From Verrucomicrobiales bacterium (lineage in GTDB: Bacteria; Verrucomicrobiota; Verrucomicrobiia; Limisphaerales; UBA1100), in NCBI GenBank assembly GCA_005809105.1, contig SYLI01000077.1:1-46601 (forward strand): DNA of 46,601 nucleotides. Reading direction: 5' to 3'. A model generated the notes under the pieces. It was not told the DNA's origin. It did no database searches and saw only the letters and a list, made by a program, of their open reading frames with translations. Shown here piece after piece: positions 15,864 to 24,386 of the stretch (the stretch's first letter is position 1; each line of letters begins with the position of its first letter). A program made the position numbers and the translations under genes.

Positions 15864-16973
15864 ATGGCTGATCCACGTTTTCAAAAGCTCGCCAAGCTGC
15901 TCATCGGTTATTCGGCAAAAATGCGGCGCGGTGAGGCAGTGTTGCTGGACATGATTGATGTGCCCGACGAGTTCACGGTAGAGCTCATGCGGGCGACTCG
16001 CAAAGCGGGCGCGACCCCGCTCGTCGAAACGCGCCACACGCGCGTGCTGAGGGAAGCACAGAAGGGGACGGATGCCGCCCACGCCGCACTGGTGCGCGAT
16101 GTGGAGTTGCATCGCATGAAGCGGGTGCAGGCGTACATCGCCATTCGCGGCGCGGCCAATACCAGTGAGATGTCCGACGTGCCGGCCGAGCGTATGCAGC
16201 TCTACATGAAGTCGCTGCGCCCCGTGCTCGATTATCGCATCAACAAGACCCGCTGGTGTGTGCTGCGCTGGCCCACCCCCAGCATGGCGCAGGCTGCCAA
16301 CATGAGCACGGAGGCCTTCGAGAATTTCTACTTTGATGTCTGCACGATGGATTATCGCCGCATGGAACGTGCGATGCGGCCGCTGCGGCGGCGGATGAAA
16401 CGCGCCAAGCGTGTACATCTCAAGGGGCCCGGCACCGACCTCACCTTCAGCAAGCAGGGCATTGACGCCATTGCCTGCGAAGGGCTGCGCAACATCCCTG
16501 ATGGCGAGTGCTTCTCCTGCCCCGTCAAGGACTCGGTCGAAGGGGTGATTAGCTTCAACACGCCGACCATCTACTCAGGCACCAAGTTTGAAGGCGTGCG
16601 ACTGGAGTTTCAGAAAGGCCGGATCGTCAAAGCCACGGCGAACAACACCCGGAAGCTCAACGAGATCCTGGACACCGACGAGGGTGCGCGGTACATCGGG
16701 GAATTTAGCCTGGGATTCAATCCCCACATCCTCTCGCCCATGTGTGACATCCTCTTTGACGAGAAGATCGCAGGCTCGCTGCACTTCACCCCCGGACAGG
16801 CGTATGAGGTGGCCGATAACGGGAACCGTTCGGCCGTGCACTGGGACATGGTGCTCATCCAGCGCAAGGAATGGGGCGGGGGCGAGGTGTGGTTTGACGG
16901 CGAGCTCATTCGCAAGGATGGCCTGTTTGTGCCGGCCGATCTTCGCGCGCTCAATCCAGACCGGCTGCGCTAG
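15864..16973 (+). CDS. M29-family aminopeptidase (AmpS/PepS type)
   Basis: 369 residues from ATG 15864 (MADPRFQKLAKLLIGYS). An upstream in-frame ATG at 15840 adds only eight residues. M29 enzymes are cytosolic dizinc or dicobalt aminopeptidases of broad specificity. Ligand regions are visible in order: NIPDGECFSCP (Glu), GARYIGEFSLGFNPH (Glu), AGSLHFTPGQAYE (His plus nearby Tyr), and SAVHWDMV (His and Asp). The N-terminal half (KMRRGEAVLLD, VELMRATRKAGATPLVE) is typical. It is 45 bases downstream of the CotH gene on the same strand, and its end faces the LysR gene with 9 bases between. Confidence 0.92.
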   Translation: MADPRFQKLAKLLIGYSAKMRRGEAVLLDMIDVPDEFTVELMRATRKAGATPLVETRHTRVLREAQKGTDAAHAALVRDVELHRMKRVQAYIAIRGAANTSEMSDVPAERMQLYMKSLRPVLDYRINKTRWCVLRWPTPSMAQAANMSTEAFENFYFDVCTMDYRRMERAMRPLRRRMKRAKRVHLKGPGTDLTFSKQGIDAIACEGLRNIPDGECFSCPVKDSVEGVISFNTPTIYSGTKFEGVRLEFQKGRIVKATANNTRKLNEILDTDEGARYIGEFSLGFNPHILSPMCDILFDEKIAGSLHFTPGQAYEVADNGNRSAVHWDMVLIQRKEWGGGEVWFDGELIRKDGLFVPADLRALNPDRLR

Positions 16974-16982
16974 GGCGCACTT

Positions 16983-17861
16983 TCAGGCACGCAACAGGTC
17001 GATGAATTCGCGCATCGCCGGCGAGAGCACCTTGCCGCGCTTGTAAATGGCCGCCAGGGGCCGGTAGAAATCGGCGTCCTCGATCCGAAGCTGGGCGATG
17101 GTTTTCTTCGCGCACTCCTGCGCCACGGTGTTGCGCGGCACGATGGAGACGCCGGCGTCGATTTCCACGGCGCGCTTCACCGTCTCGATGTTATCAAACT
17201 CCATCACATGGTTCACGGTGATGGCGCGGTCGCGCAGAATGTGGTCGATCGCCCGGCGCGTGGGGATGTCCGGCTCGAATCCGATGAACTTCATTCCATG
17301 GAGCGCCTTGAGGCTCAGCTTCTGCCGGCCCGCCAGCGGATGCTTGGGGTGGCAGATGATGACGAGCAGGTCGTTGCGCAGGGGCACCGTTTCCAGCCGC
17401 TGATCGTTCTGGGGATACGCCACGAGTCCAATGTCGGCCACATTCCCAACCACCTCCTCGTACACGTGACTCGCGCGGCGGTATTCGACCGACACGTTTA
17501 CGGTCGGCCGCTTTTTTAGGAACTCCTTGAGATACGTCGGCAGCTCGTGCAGGCCGATGCTGTAGATGGTCACGATGCGAATGGAGCCGGTGACGATGTC
17601 CTTGATCTCCTGCAGCCGGTGCCGCATCGAGTCGTACGCCTGCATGATCTGCTTGCTGCCGTCGTACAGGGCCTGGCCTTCGCGCGTCAGCGCAAAGCGC
17701 CTCTTGCTCCGCTCCACCAGCGTCGATTGGAACTTGCGTTCGAGTGAACTGATCTGCTGGCTGATGGCCGACTGGGTGACCCCGTTGATGCGTGCGGTCT
17801 TCGTGAAGCTTTTGGTTTCTGCCAGATGGCAAAACACCCTGAGGCTTTCGATCTGCACCAA
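16983..17861 (-). CDS. LysR-family transcriptional regulator (CysB-like)
   Basis: 292 residues. The start is TTG at 17861 or GTG at 17858 (VQIESLRVFCHLAETKSF). The N-terminal winged helix-turn-helix is clear (SFTKTARINGVTQSAISQQISSLERKF). The effector domain begins near residue 92 (GSIRIVTIYSIGLHELPTYLKEFLKKRP, VADIGLVAYP, DAGVSIVPRNTV). The overall pattern resembles CysB-like LysR proteins that are well conserved in Verrucomicrobia and Planctomycetes, so it is likely a core regulator rather than a local one. It follows cdd by 27 bases on the same strand and has no divergent partner, unlike classical LysR genes. Ligand and targets unknown. Confidence 0.93.
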   Translation of the reverse strand: MVQIESLRVFCHLAETKSFTKTARINGVTQSAISQQISSLERKFQSTLVERSKRRFALTREGQALYDGSKQIMQAYDSMRHRLQEIKDIVTGSIRIVTIYSIGLHELPTYLKEFLKKRPTVNVSVEYRRASHVYEEVVGNVADIGLVAYPQNDQRLETVPLRNDLLVIICHPKHPLAGRQKLSLKALHGMKFIGFEPDIPTRRAIDHILRDRAITVNHVMEFDNIETVKRAVEIDAGVSIVPRNTVAQECAKKTIAQLRIEDADFYRPLAAIYKRGKVLSPAMREFIDLLRA

Positions 17862-17888
17862 GCCACTAGAACAGACTCCAACCTGAAG

Positions 17889-18305
17889 TCAACCGGCCGG
17901 CGGCGCACCTGCCAGCGCGTCGCCCGTGAAGGGTCGCGGCAATAATTCGGCAACGGTGGTGAACACCGGCTTGTCCGGCACGGCTGCGTCCACGAGGATG
18001 ACGGTGGCGCCTCCTGCATGCTCGGCGAGCCACTGGCGGCACGCGCCGCAGGGCGCAGGGCCTCCGGGCGCCGCCACGGCGATGGCGGTGAAACCGCGGT
18101 GTCCTTCTGAGAGCGCCTTGAAGAGTGCCACTCGCTCGGCACAGCAGCTGAGCCCATAGCTCGCACTCTCCATGTTGGCGCCGCTGATGATGGCTCCCTC
18201 GGCTGTGAGCAGGCTGGCTCCCACCCGAAAGCGGGAATAGGGCGCCACTGCGGCCGCGCGCGCCGCCAGCGCCGCGGCGATCAACTCTTGATGAGCCTCA
18301 TTCAT
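17889..18305 (-). CDS. cdd: Cytidine deaminase
   Basis: 138 residues, the short homotetrameric type. Deaminates cytidine and deoxycytidine to uridine forms in pyrimidine salvage. The zinc site is complete: SGANMESASYGLSCCAERVA with Cys55 and catalytic Glu57, and PCGACRQ with Cys86 and Cys89. The substrate motif GANMES (Asn44, Glu46) and PYSRFRVGASL are present. Its ATG at 18305 overlaps the end of the purine nucleoside phosphorylase gene by eight bases, so the two salvage enzymes are cotranscribed. Confidence 0.96.
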   Translation of the reverse strand: MNEAHQELIAAALAARAAAVAPYSRFRVGASLLTAEGAIISGANMESASYGLSCCAERVALFKALSEGHRGFTAIAVAAPGGPAPCGACRQWLAEHAGGATVILVDAAVPDKPVFTTVAELLPRPFTGDALAGAPPAG

Positions 18306-19116
18306 AATGGGCGGCGAAGGCGCCGATCATTTTCTCTGACAACGCGGCTGTGTGGGCGGCGGCCGCGAGGACGCCTTCATGCAGCAGCGGGCTGCTGGTG
18401 CGCCCCGCCGCCAGATTGGTGACCAGGGAAAGCGCCGCCACACGAAGGCCGCATTGCCGTGCGACCAGCACCTCGGGCACGGTGCTCATTCCAACCACAT
18501 CAGCCCCCAGGCGGGCGAAGGCGCGGATTTCCGCCGGCGTTTCATAGCTGGGCCCCGGAACGGCAAGATAGACGCCCATGTGCGATCGCGCGCCCGCATG
18601 ACGCGCTGCTGCTTTGAGCTGCCGCGCCAGGCGGGAGTCGTACGCGCCACACAAATCCACGAACCGCGGCCGTGGGCCGAGAGCCGCACCCCGCAACGGA
18701 TTGTCGGGGAGCAGACTGATGTGGTCTCGGAAAACCATGAAGTCGCCCACACGAAACCGGGGATTGATGCCCCCGGCGGCGTTGGTGAGCAACACCGACT
18801 CAATCCCGTATTCGGCGAGGGCGCGAATGGGGAAGGTGAGGGCCGCCATGGAATGCCCTTCATAGTAGTGTGCGCGCCCGCAGAGAATCAGCACGGGAGT
18901 GTGCTGGAGTGTGCCCACGAGGACGCGCCCGCCATGGCCGGGAACGCTCGCCTTGGGGAAGCCGGGCACGGAATGCCACGCTGCATGGCCATCCACCTCG
19001 ACCCCGCGGGCAACCGACTGGAACCCAGTGCCGAGCACGATGGCGAGCCTGGGCGCAAGCTTGCTCAGGCGACGCAGACGATCCGCCGCGGTTTTGGGGT
19101 TGACTTTGGGGGTCAC
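18298..19116 (-). CDS. Purine nucleoside phosphorylase (inosine/guanosine type)
   Basis: 272 residues from GTG 19116 (VTPKVNPKTAADRLRRL). Trimeric PNP that cleaves inosine, guanosine and their deoxy forms with phosphate. Motifs: IVLGTGFQSVA (phosphate loop), VPGHGGRVLVG, LILCGRAHYYEGHS, LTNAAGGINP, FRDHISLLPDNPLRG, VPGPSYETPAEIR, GADVVGMSTVPEV (Glu/Met substrate region) and LVTNLAAG with the base-binding Asn. Glycine-rich loop GTG replaces the common GSG. It heads the minus-strand pair with cdd and is divergent from the moeB-like gene, with 56 bases between starts. Confidence 0.94.
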   Translation of the reverse strand: MTPKVNPKTAADRLRRLSKLAPRLAIVLGTGFQSVARGVEVDGHAAWHSVPGFPKASVPGHGGRVLVGTLQHTPVLILCGRAHYYEGHSMAALTFPIRALAEYGIESVLLTNAAGGINPRFRVGDFMVFRDHISLLPDNPLRGAALGPRPRFVDLCGAYDSRLARQLKAAARHAGARSHMGVYLAVPGPSYETPAEIRAFARLGADVVGMSTVPEVLVARQCGLRVAALSLVTNLAAGRTSSPLLHEGVLAAAAHTAALSEKMIGAFAAHYE

Positions 19117-19172
19117 TTTTGGCGGGCTGACTTTTCGCGACAGGCTTCGTGGCTGTCGCCCCTATTGTCCAA

Positions 19173-20327
19173 ATGAGCGTGCAGTTGAGCAACGAGGAAA
19201 TCCGCCGGTACTCCCGGCATCTCATCCTGCCCGAGGTGGGCATGGCGGGGCAGAAGCGCATCAAGGCCGCGAGCGTGCTGTGCGTGGGCACGGGCGGATT
19301 GGGGTCGCCGATTGCGCTCTATCTGGCCGCAGCGGGCATCGGGCGCATTGGCGTCGTGGATTTTGACGTGGTGGACTACTCCAATCTGCAGCGGCAGATC
19401 ATCCACGGCACGGCCGATGTCGGCCGGCCCAAGGTGCAATCGGCGCGCGAGTCGCTTCACGACATCAATCCGGAGGTGGAGGTGGTGGTGCACGAGACGC
19501 GGCTCACCAGCCAGAACGCGCTGGAAATCCTGCGCCCCTACGACATCGTCGTGGATGGCACGGACAACTTTCCCACGCGCTATCTTACCAATGACGCCTG
19601 CGTGTTGCTCAAGAAGGCCAACGTGTACGGCTCCATTTTTCGATTCGAAGGACAGGCCAGCGTGTTTGCGCCAACCCTGGGAGGGCCGTGCTACCGCTGC
19701 CTGGTTCCCGAACCGCCGCCGCCGGGCATGGTGCCCAGTTGCGCGGAAGGCGGCGTGCTGGGAGTGTTGCCGGGGATCATCGGCTGCATCCAGGCCACGG
19801 AGATTCTAAAACTGGCCTTGGGACGGGGCAGCACACTCGTGGGGCGCCTGCTCTTGTACAACGCGCTCGACATGAAGTTCCGGGAGCTCAAGCTGCGGCG
19901 CGATCCGCATTGCCCGGTGTGCGGCGAGAATCCCACGATCAAGGAGCTCATTGACTACGAACAATTCTGCGGTCTGGGCGCCGAACCGGCGCAGCCGGAT
20001 TTGCATCCGGACGAGGTGACGGTGCAGGAGATGAAGCGGGCCTTGGATCAGCCCTCGCTGGGCATCCAGATCCTTGACGTGCGCGAGCACGACGAGGGCG
20101 AAATCGCGCGCGTGCCCGGTGTGCCGCTGCTGCCGCTGGGGGAATTGCCGCAGCGATTCACCGAGCTGGATCCAAATCAGCAGATCTACATCCATTGCAA
20201 GATGGGGGCGCGCTCCCTCAAGGCGGTGGAATTCCTCCGGCAGCAGGGTTTTAAGTACGTCAAGAGCGTTCGCGGCGGCATCAATGCGTGGAGCGATGAG
20301 ATCGACCAAGGCGTGCCGCGGTACTGA
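19173..20327 (+). CDS. moeB: MoeB/ThiF-type adenylyltransferase fused to a rhodanese domain
   Basis: About 384 residues from ATG 19173 (MSVQLSNEEIRRYSRHLILPEVG); a GTG at 19149 is in frame. E1-like enzyme that adenylates the C-terminal glycine of a small sulfur-carrier protein (MoaD or ThiS). Nucleotide loop CVGTGGLGSPIALYLAAAGIG, IGVVDFDVVDYSNLQRQ, VDGTDNFPTRYLTNDAC and a zinc pair CYRC...CPVC are all present. The C-terminal rhodanese domain (from about residue 280) has active-site IHCKMGARS, the sulfur-carrying cysteine. This MoeZ/MOCS3-like fusion can both activate and thiolate its carrier. No moaD or thiS is nearby, so molybdopterin versus thiamine use is open. Confidence 0.92.
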   Translation: MSVQLSNEEIRRYSRHLILPEVGMAGQKRIKAASVLCVGTGGLGSPIALYLAAAGIGRIGVVDFDVVDYSNLQRQIIHGTADVGRPKVQSARESLHDINPEVEVVVHETRLTSQNALEILRPYDIVVDGTDNFPTRYLTNDACVLLKKANVYGSIFRFEGQASVFAPTLGGPCYRCLVPEPPPPGMVPSCAEGGVLGVLPGIIGCIQATEILKLALGRGSTLVGRLLLYNALDMKFRELKLRRDPHCPVCGENPTIKELIDYEQFCGLGAEPAQPDLHPDEVTVQEMKRALDQPSLGIQILDVREHDEGEIARVPGVPLLPLGELPQRFTELDPNQQIYIHCKMGARSLKAVEFLRQQGFKYVKSVRGGINAWSDEIDQGVPRY

Positions 20328-20354
20328 AGCGCCGCCAAGAATTTCCTTTCGCGC

Positions 20355-20894
20355 ATGTCGGTTCTGGCGCATCGTTGCGGCGTGGGAATCCGACGCGCGG
20401 CGCGCGAGCGCGCCGTCCAGTTTCTGTTCCAGTACGACCTGAACCCGCCGAGCGACGACCTGGCGGGGGCGTTGGACTATTTCTGGCAATCGCAGCGCGA
20501 TTCGGCGCTTCTGGCCGCCGACGGCAAGGCCACGTGGGGTGAGAGCATTGCGTTGCCGCCACCCACCGTCGAGGAAGTTGCCGTGCGCGTGTTTGCCGAG
20601 CCGCTCATCCGGGGGGTGCTGGATCACCGCGCAGAGATTGATGAGTGCATCGGCCGCCACGCCGACAACTGGGACTTGCACCGCATGGCGGGAGTGGACC
20701 GCAATGTCCTGCGCCTGGCCATTTACGAGATGCTCCACCGTCAGGACATCCCGCCGGTGGTGAGCATCAATGAGGCCGTGGACATCGCCAAGCGGTTCTC
20801 CACCGATGAGAGCGGCCGGTTCGTCAACGGTTTGCTCGACAAGGTCAGGCAGGGGCTGTCGCGGCCGGCGCGCACCGTGGCCCCCGCCGCGTGA
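20355..20894 (+). CDS. nusB: Transcription antitermination protein NusB, with an insertion
   Basis: 179 residues, about 40 longer than E. coli NusB. NusB with NusE (S10) binds boxA RNA and supports rRNA transcription. Conserved parts: RRAARERAVQFLFQYDL at the N-terminus, and a long C-terminal block NVLRLAIYEMLHRQDIPPVVSINEAVDIAKRF followed by FVNGLLDKV. The extra length is mostly an insertion at about residues 42-70 (around DSALLAADGKATWGESIALPP). It ends with a short basic/Ala tail. It lies 27 bases after the moeB-like gene and 9 bases before the PHP gene on the same strand. Confidence 0.93.
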   Translation: MSVLAHRCGVGIRRAARERAVQFLFQYDLNPPSDDLAGALDYFWQSQRDSALLAADGKATWGESIALPPPTVEEVAVRVFAEPLIRGVLDHRAEIDECIGRHADNWDLHRMAGVDRNVLRLAIYEMLHRQDIPPVVSINEAVDIAKRFSTDESGRFVNGLLDKVRQGLSRPARTVAPAA

Positions 20895-20903
20895 GGGGGC
20901 GCC

Positions 20904-21725
20904 ATGTACGCCGACCTGCATCTGCACACGTACTTTTCCGACGGCACCTATTCGCCGGAGGAACTGGTGAGCCATGCCCGCGCTTCGGACTTGGGCACCA
21001 TCTCCCTGACTGACCACGACACCGTGGAAGGCTGCGAGCGCGCCCATGCCGCCTGTCGCGAAGCGGGCATTGAGTTTATCACCGGCTGCGAATTCACCGT
21101 CGAGCACGGCCACCGCGAGCTGCACTTGCTTGGCTACTATCTGGACACGCAGAATGCCCCGCTTCAGGCCGCGTTGTCCCGGCATCAGGCCGCGCGCCGC
21201 GAACGCGTCCGGCAGATGATCGAGCGGCTCAACGCTTTGGGGATTCCCATTTGCGAGGAGACGGTGGACGGGCTGGCTGCATGCCGCGCCCCGGGCCGTC
21301 CGCACCTGGCTCGCGCGCTGGTGCAGCAGGGCTACTGTGAGAGCATGGACGCGGCCTTCCAGACCTACCTCAAGCGCGGACGGTCGGCGTGGGTGGCCAA
21401 GGAAAAGATGACCTGCGCCGAGGCCATCACCATCATCCACGGGGCCGGGGGTGTCGCCGTCATGGCCCATCCGGGAATCACCCACATGGATGACGCGATT
21501 CCCGAACTGGCCCGGTCGGGCTTGGATGGCCTCGAATGTTTTTACACCCGCCATTCCACGGCCATGACCGAGAGGTACCTCGCCCTGGCCGCGCGGCTCG
21601 GGCTGCTGGTCACCGGCGGCTCCGATTGCCACGGCATGAACAAGGGGCGGCCGCTCATGGGCGGCATCCGGGTGCCCATCGAGTATGTCGGGCGGCTCAA
21701 GGCGGCGGCCAGGGTGGCGGCCTGA
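20904..21725 (+). CDS. PHP-domain phosphoesterase (RnaM/TrpH-like)
   Basis: 273 residues. Polymerase-and-histidinol-phosphatase fold with a trinuclear metal site: ADLHLHTYFSDGTYSPEE at the start, SLTDHDTVEG, ITGCEFTVE, MAHPGITH and GGSDCHGMNK. Closest known relatives are nucleoside 3',5'-bisphosphate phosphatase / 5'-3' RNase AM (YciV/TrpH), which finish 5' ends of small RNAs. Insert residues 85-150 carry the usual helical cap. Located between nusB and ftsY, with 9 bases before its ATG and 2 between its stop and ftsY. Exact substrate is inferred from family only. Confidence 0.9.
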   Translation: MYADLHLHTYFSDGTYSPEELVSHARASDLGTISLTDHDTVEGCERAHAACREAGIEFITGCEFTVEHGHRELHLLGYYLDTQNAPLQAALSRHQAARRERVRQMIERLNALGIPICEETVDGLAACRAPGRPHLARALVQQGYCESMDAAFQTYLKRGRSAWVAKEKMTCAEAITIIHGAGGVAVMAHPGITHMDDAIPELARSGLDGLECFYTRHSTAMTERYLALAARLGLLVTGGSDCHGMNKGRPLMGGIRVPIEYVGRLKAAARVAA

Positions 21726-21727
21726 CC

Positions 21728-22636
21728 ATGGGGTTGCTCGAGAAATTCAGGGCCGGCCTGCGGCGCACGCAGGAGAAGCTCTCGCACGAAATCCGCCGCA
21801 TTGTCACCGGTTCCTCCCGGCTTGACGGGCAATCCCTCGAGTCGCTGGAAGCGGCCCTGCTGGCGGCCGATCTGGGGGTGGAGACTACCGGGCGCATCGT
21901 GGAGTCCGCACGGCGCGCCTACGAAACCCAGGGGGCCGGCGGGGTCCATGTGCTGGAAATCGCGCGCGCGGAAATCGAATCCTCCCTGGGCGCGCCGGCC
22001 GCTCTCAAGGAAGCCAACGGCGCCCTCACCGTCTTCTCTGTCGTGGGCGTGAATGGCACGGGCAAAACCACCACTTGCGCAAAGCTGGCGCACCGGCTTC
22101 AGGGGCAGGGACACACCGTGGTGCTGGGTGCCTGCGACACCTTTCGCGCTGCGGCAGTGGAGCAGTTGCAGGCGTGGGGAGGCCGCCTTTCCGTGACGGT
22201 GGTCTCTGGAAATCCGGGGGCCGATCCCGCCGCCGTGGCGCACGATGCCATCGCGGCGTCGCAGGCACGCCATGCGCAGTACGCGCTGTTGGACACCGCA
22301 GGCCGCCTGCACACCCGGAACAATCTGATGCAGGAGCTGCAAAAGATTCACCGCGTGGCGGGAAAGAAACTTCCCGGGGCGCCGCACGAGGTGCTGCTGG
22401 TGCTCGACGCCACCACGGGCATGAACGCGATGAACCAGGCGCGCGAGTTCCACAAGGCCGTGGGTGTGACGGGACTGATCATCACCAAGCTCGATGGCAC
22501 CAGCCGGGCCGGCATGGTGGTTGCCATCCGGCGCGAGCTGGCGCTGCCAGTCTACTTCGTGGGTTTGGGCGAACAGCCTGACGACCTGCAGCCCTTCGAT
22601 CCCGGCCAGTTTGCGCGCGCCTTGGTGGGGGGGTAA
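21728..22636 (+). CDS. ftsY: Signal recognition particle receptor FtsY
   Basis: 302 residues from ATG 21728 (MGLLEKFRAGLRRTQEKL). SRP receptor GTPase that delivers ribosome-nascent chain complexes to the Sec translocon. The N domain is helical (1-85). The G domain has VVGVNGTGKTTTCAKLA (P-loop 107-115), GACDTFRAAAVEQL, LLDTAGRLHTRNNLMQEL, the TKLD base motif in IITKLDGTSRAGMVVA, and the closing FVGLGEQPDDLQPFDPGQFA. It lacks the acidic A domain of E. coli FtsY, as in many bacteria. P-loop GVNGTGKT has Thr-Gly where GxNGxGKT varies, which is normal. It is followed 6 bases later by ribD. Confidence 0.97.
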   Translation: MGLLEKFRAGLRRTQEKLSHEIRRIVTGSSRLDGQSLESLEAALLAADLGVETTGRIVESARRAYETQGAGGVHVLEIARAEIESSLGAPAALKEANGALTVFSVVGVNGTGKTTTCAKLAHRLQGQGHTVVLGACDTFRAAAVEQLQAWGGRLSVTVVSGNPGADPAAVAHDAIAASQARHAQYALLDTAGRLHTRNNLMQELQKIHRVAGKKLPGAPHEVLLVLDATTGMNAMNQAREFHKAVGVTGLIITKLDGTSRAGMVVAIRRELALPVYFVGLGEQPDDLQPFDPGQFARALVGG

Positions 22637-22642
22637 AACACC

Positions 22643-23806
22643 ATGTCGCAGGCCCGACCATCCCCGGCCGAGGACGCAACCCACATGCGCCGCGCCTTGG
22701 TGCTGGCCGCACGCGGGATGGGGTCCACCTCTCCCAATCCCATGGTGGGCGCAGTGTTGGTCCGTCGCGGCCGTGTGCTGGGTTGGGGATGGCATGCACG
22801 CGCGGGGGAGAACCACGCCGAGCGCGAGGCCGTGCTGCACGCTCGCAGGCGCGGATTCACCGCCCGGGGCGCGACGCTGTACGTCACGCTTGAACCCTGC
22901 TGCACGCAGGGCCGGACGCCTCCCTGCACGCAATTCATCATCGCCCAGCGCATCGCGCGCGTGGTGGCCGGCGCGCAGGATCCCAATCCGAAACATCGGG
23001 GGAGGGGATTTGGGCTGCTTCGTCGCGCGGGAATTGACGTCACCCAAGGCGTGCTGGCTGAAGCATGCGAACGGCTCAACGAGGCGTTTAGTCATTGGAT
23101 CACGCAGCAGACCCCGCTGGTGACGGTGAAGGCGGCGATGACGTTGGACGGGAAGGTCGCGACGGCGAATGGCGAGTCCAAGTGGATCACCAGCAGCGTG
23201 GCGCGGCAATGGGGACACCGGCTACGCATGGAATCGGACGCGGTGTTGGTGGGGGTGGAGACGGTGCGGATGGACGACCCGTCGCTCACCGTGCGCCTGC
23301 GCGGGGCGCGCAAGAAAGCGATCAGGCGCATCATCCTGGACTCGCGCGCACGCACGCCGCTCACCTCGCGGGTGATCGGTGATGAGCACGCAGCCCTCAC
23401 CACGGTGGTGGTCACCCGGGCCGCTCCGGCGCGGCGCGTGAAGGCGCTCTCGCGGCGAGTGAGTGTGGTGCTGGCGCCGAAGGTGGCGGCGGGTGTGGAT
23501 TTACGCTGGTTGCTTGCGCGCCTTGGCGCCGAGGGGGTGACCCGCCTGCTGGTGGAAGGAGGCGGCACCGTCCATGCCTCCTTCCTGCGTGAACGACTGG
23601 CACAGAGGATCGTGTTCTTTTACGCGCCCAAAATCCTGGGAGGCAGGGACGCGCGCAGAGCCGTGGGAGGGGCGGGCGCGCGCAGCCTCACGGAGGCGCT
23701 GCGCCTCGAAGGGGTGCGCTGGCGTCGCGTCGGGCCAGATTTGATGTTGACGGCCCGTATGGCGGTGGTTTTGAGTGCGCGTCCGGATGTTCACCGGCAT
23801 CATTGA
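22643..23806 (+). CDS. ribD: Bifunctional riboflavin deaminase/reductase RibD
   Basis: 387 residues. Deaminates diaminohydroxyphosphoribosyl-pyrimidine (N-terminal domain) and then reduces the ribose (C-terminal domain) in riboflavin synthesis. Zinc deaminase motif: ENHAEREAV (His58, Glu60) and LEPCCTQGRTPPC (Cys86, Cys95). The usual PCSHxGRTPPC reads PCCTQGRTPPC here. Reductase domain: VTVKAAMTLDGKVAT, SKWITSSVARQWGHRLR, DAVLVGVETVRMDDPSLTVR and LLVEGGGTVHASFL. Its end overlaps ribE by 20 bases. ribBA and ribH are not in the window. Confidence 0.96.
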   Translation: MSQARPSPAEDATHMRRALVLAARGMGSTSPNPMVGAVLVRRGRVLGWGWHARAGENHAEREAVLHARRRGFTARGATLYVTLEPCCTQGRTPPCTQFIIAQRIARVVAGAQDPNPKHRGRGFGLLRRAGIDVTQGVLAEACERLNEAFSHWITQQTPLVTVKAAMTLDGKVATANGESKWITSSVARQWGHRLRMESDAVLVGVETVRMDDPSLTVRLRGARKKAIRRIILDSRARTPLTSRVIGDEHAALTTVVVTRAAPARRVKALSRRVSVVLAPKVAAGVDLRWLLARLGAEGVTRLLVEGGGTVHASFLRERLAQRIVFFYAPKILGGRDARRAVGGAGARSLTEALRLEGVRWRRVGPDLMLTARMAVVLSARPDVHRHH

Positions 23807-24386
23807 GGAGACGGGCGTGGTTGAGTCGGTGCGCCCCATGGAGCAGGCCATCCGATTGACCGTCGCGGCGCGACGCTGCGGCGCGGGACTCAAGGTGGGG
23901 CACAGCATCGCCGTCAACGGCTGTTGCCTGACGGTGGCGCGGGCGACGGCGGCCGGACGACGCAAGGTGCTCCAGTTTGATCTTCTGCAGGAGACGTGGG
24001 CGCGCACCAATCTCCAGTTTGTGCGCACCGGGTCGCTGGTGAATCTGGAACGCAGCCTGCAGGCGGGGGGGCGCCTGGGCGGCCACTTCGTCACCGGGCA
24101 CATCGATGCGATGGGAAAAATCACCGGCTGGGAGCGCGTGGGGCCGGATCAGTCGCTGGTGATCAGCCCGCCGGCGGAGCTGATGCGCTACATCGTCCAC
24201 AAGGGTTCGGTGGCGGTGGACGGCATCAGCCTCACCGTCGCCAAGGTGTCGCGCGACACGTTTCAGATCTGGGTCATCCCCCACACGCTGGAGGTGACGG
24301 CGTTGCGCGAGCGCGCCGTGGGCGACTGGCTCAATCTGGAAGCCGACATTCTGGGCAAGTACGTGGAACGCCTAACGGCGCGCTAG
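23787..24386 (+). CDS. ribE: Riboflavin synthase alpha chain
   Basis: 199 residues from ATG 23787 (MFTGIIEETGVVESV), the invariant family start, inside the ribD end. Dismutates two 6,7-dimethyl-8-ribityllumazine molecules to riboflavin. Two lumazine-binding repeats are visible: the first with GHSIAVNGCCLTVA, the second beginning GGHFVTGHIDAMGKI with GSVAVDGISLTVAKV. Ends with ILGKYVERL. Its TAG stop shares a CTAG palindrome with the stop of the LacI-type gene on the other strand. Confidence 0.96.
   Translation: MFTGIIEETGVVESVRPMEQAIRLTVAARRCGAGLKVGHSIAVNGCCLTVARATAAGRRKVLQFDLLQETWARTNLQFVRTGSLVNLERSLQAGGRLGGHFVTGHIDAMGKITGWERVGPDQSLVISPPAELMRYIVHKGSVAVDGISLTVAKVSRDTFQIWVIPHTLEVTALRERAVGDWLNLEADILGKYVERLTAR

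Noticed and set aside
15855-15867. GCCGCCACCATGG, a perfect eukaryotic Kozak sequence at the M29 start
   Set aside because: The surroundings are plainly bacterial; a GC-rich match of this kind arises by chance and has no role in bacterial initiation.
14832-16418. 528-codon minus-strand open frame across the CotH end and the M29 start
   Set aside because: Crosses two certain plus-strand genes and their gap; low-complexity basic translation.
17887-17892. TTGACT on the minus strand before the LysR gene
   Set aside because: The matching -10 position (TAGTGG or CTAGTG) is poor and would place transcription start inside the start codon.
19806-21632. 608-codon minus-strand open frame across moeB, nusB and the PHP gene
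   Set aside because: It spans three clearly recognisable plus-strand genes and has no family pattern.
21542-23218. 558-codon minus-strand open frame over ftsY and ribD
   Set aside because: Shadow of two certain plus-strand genes with His/Arg-rich composition.
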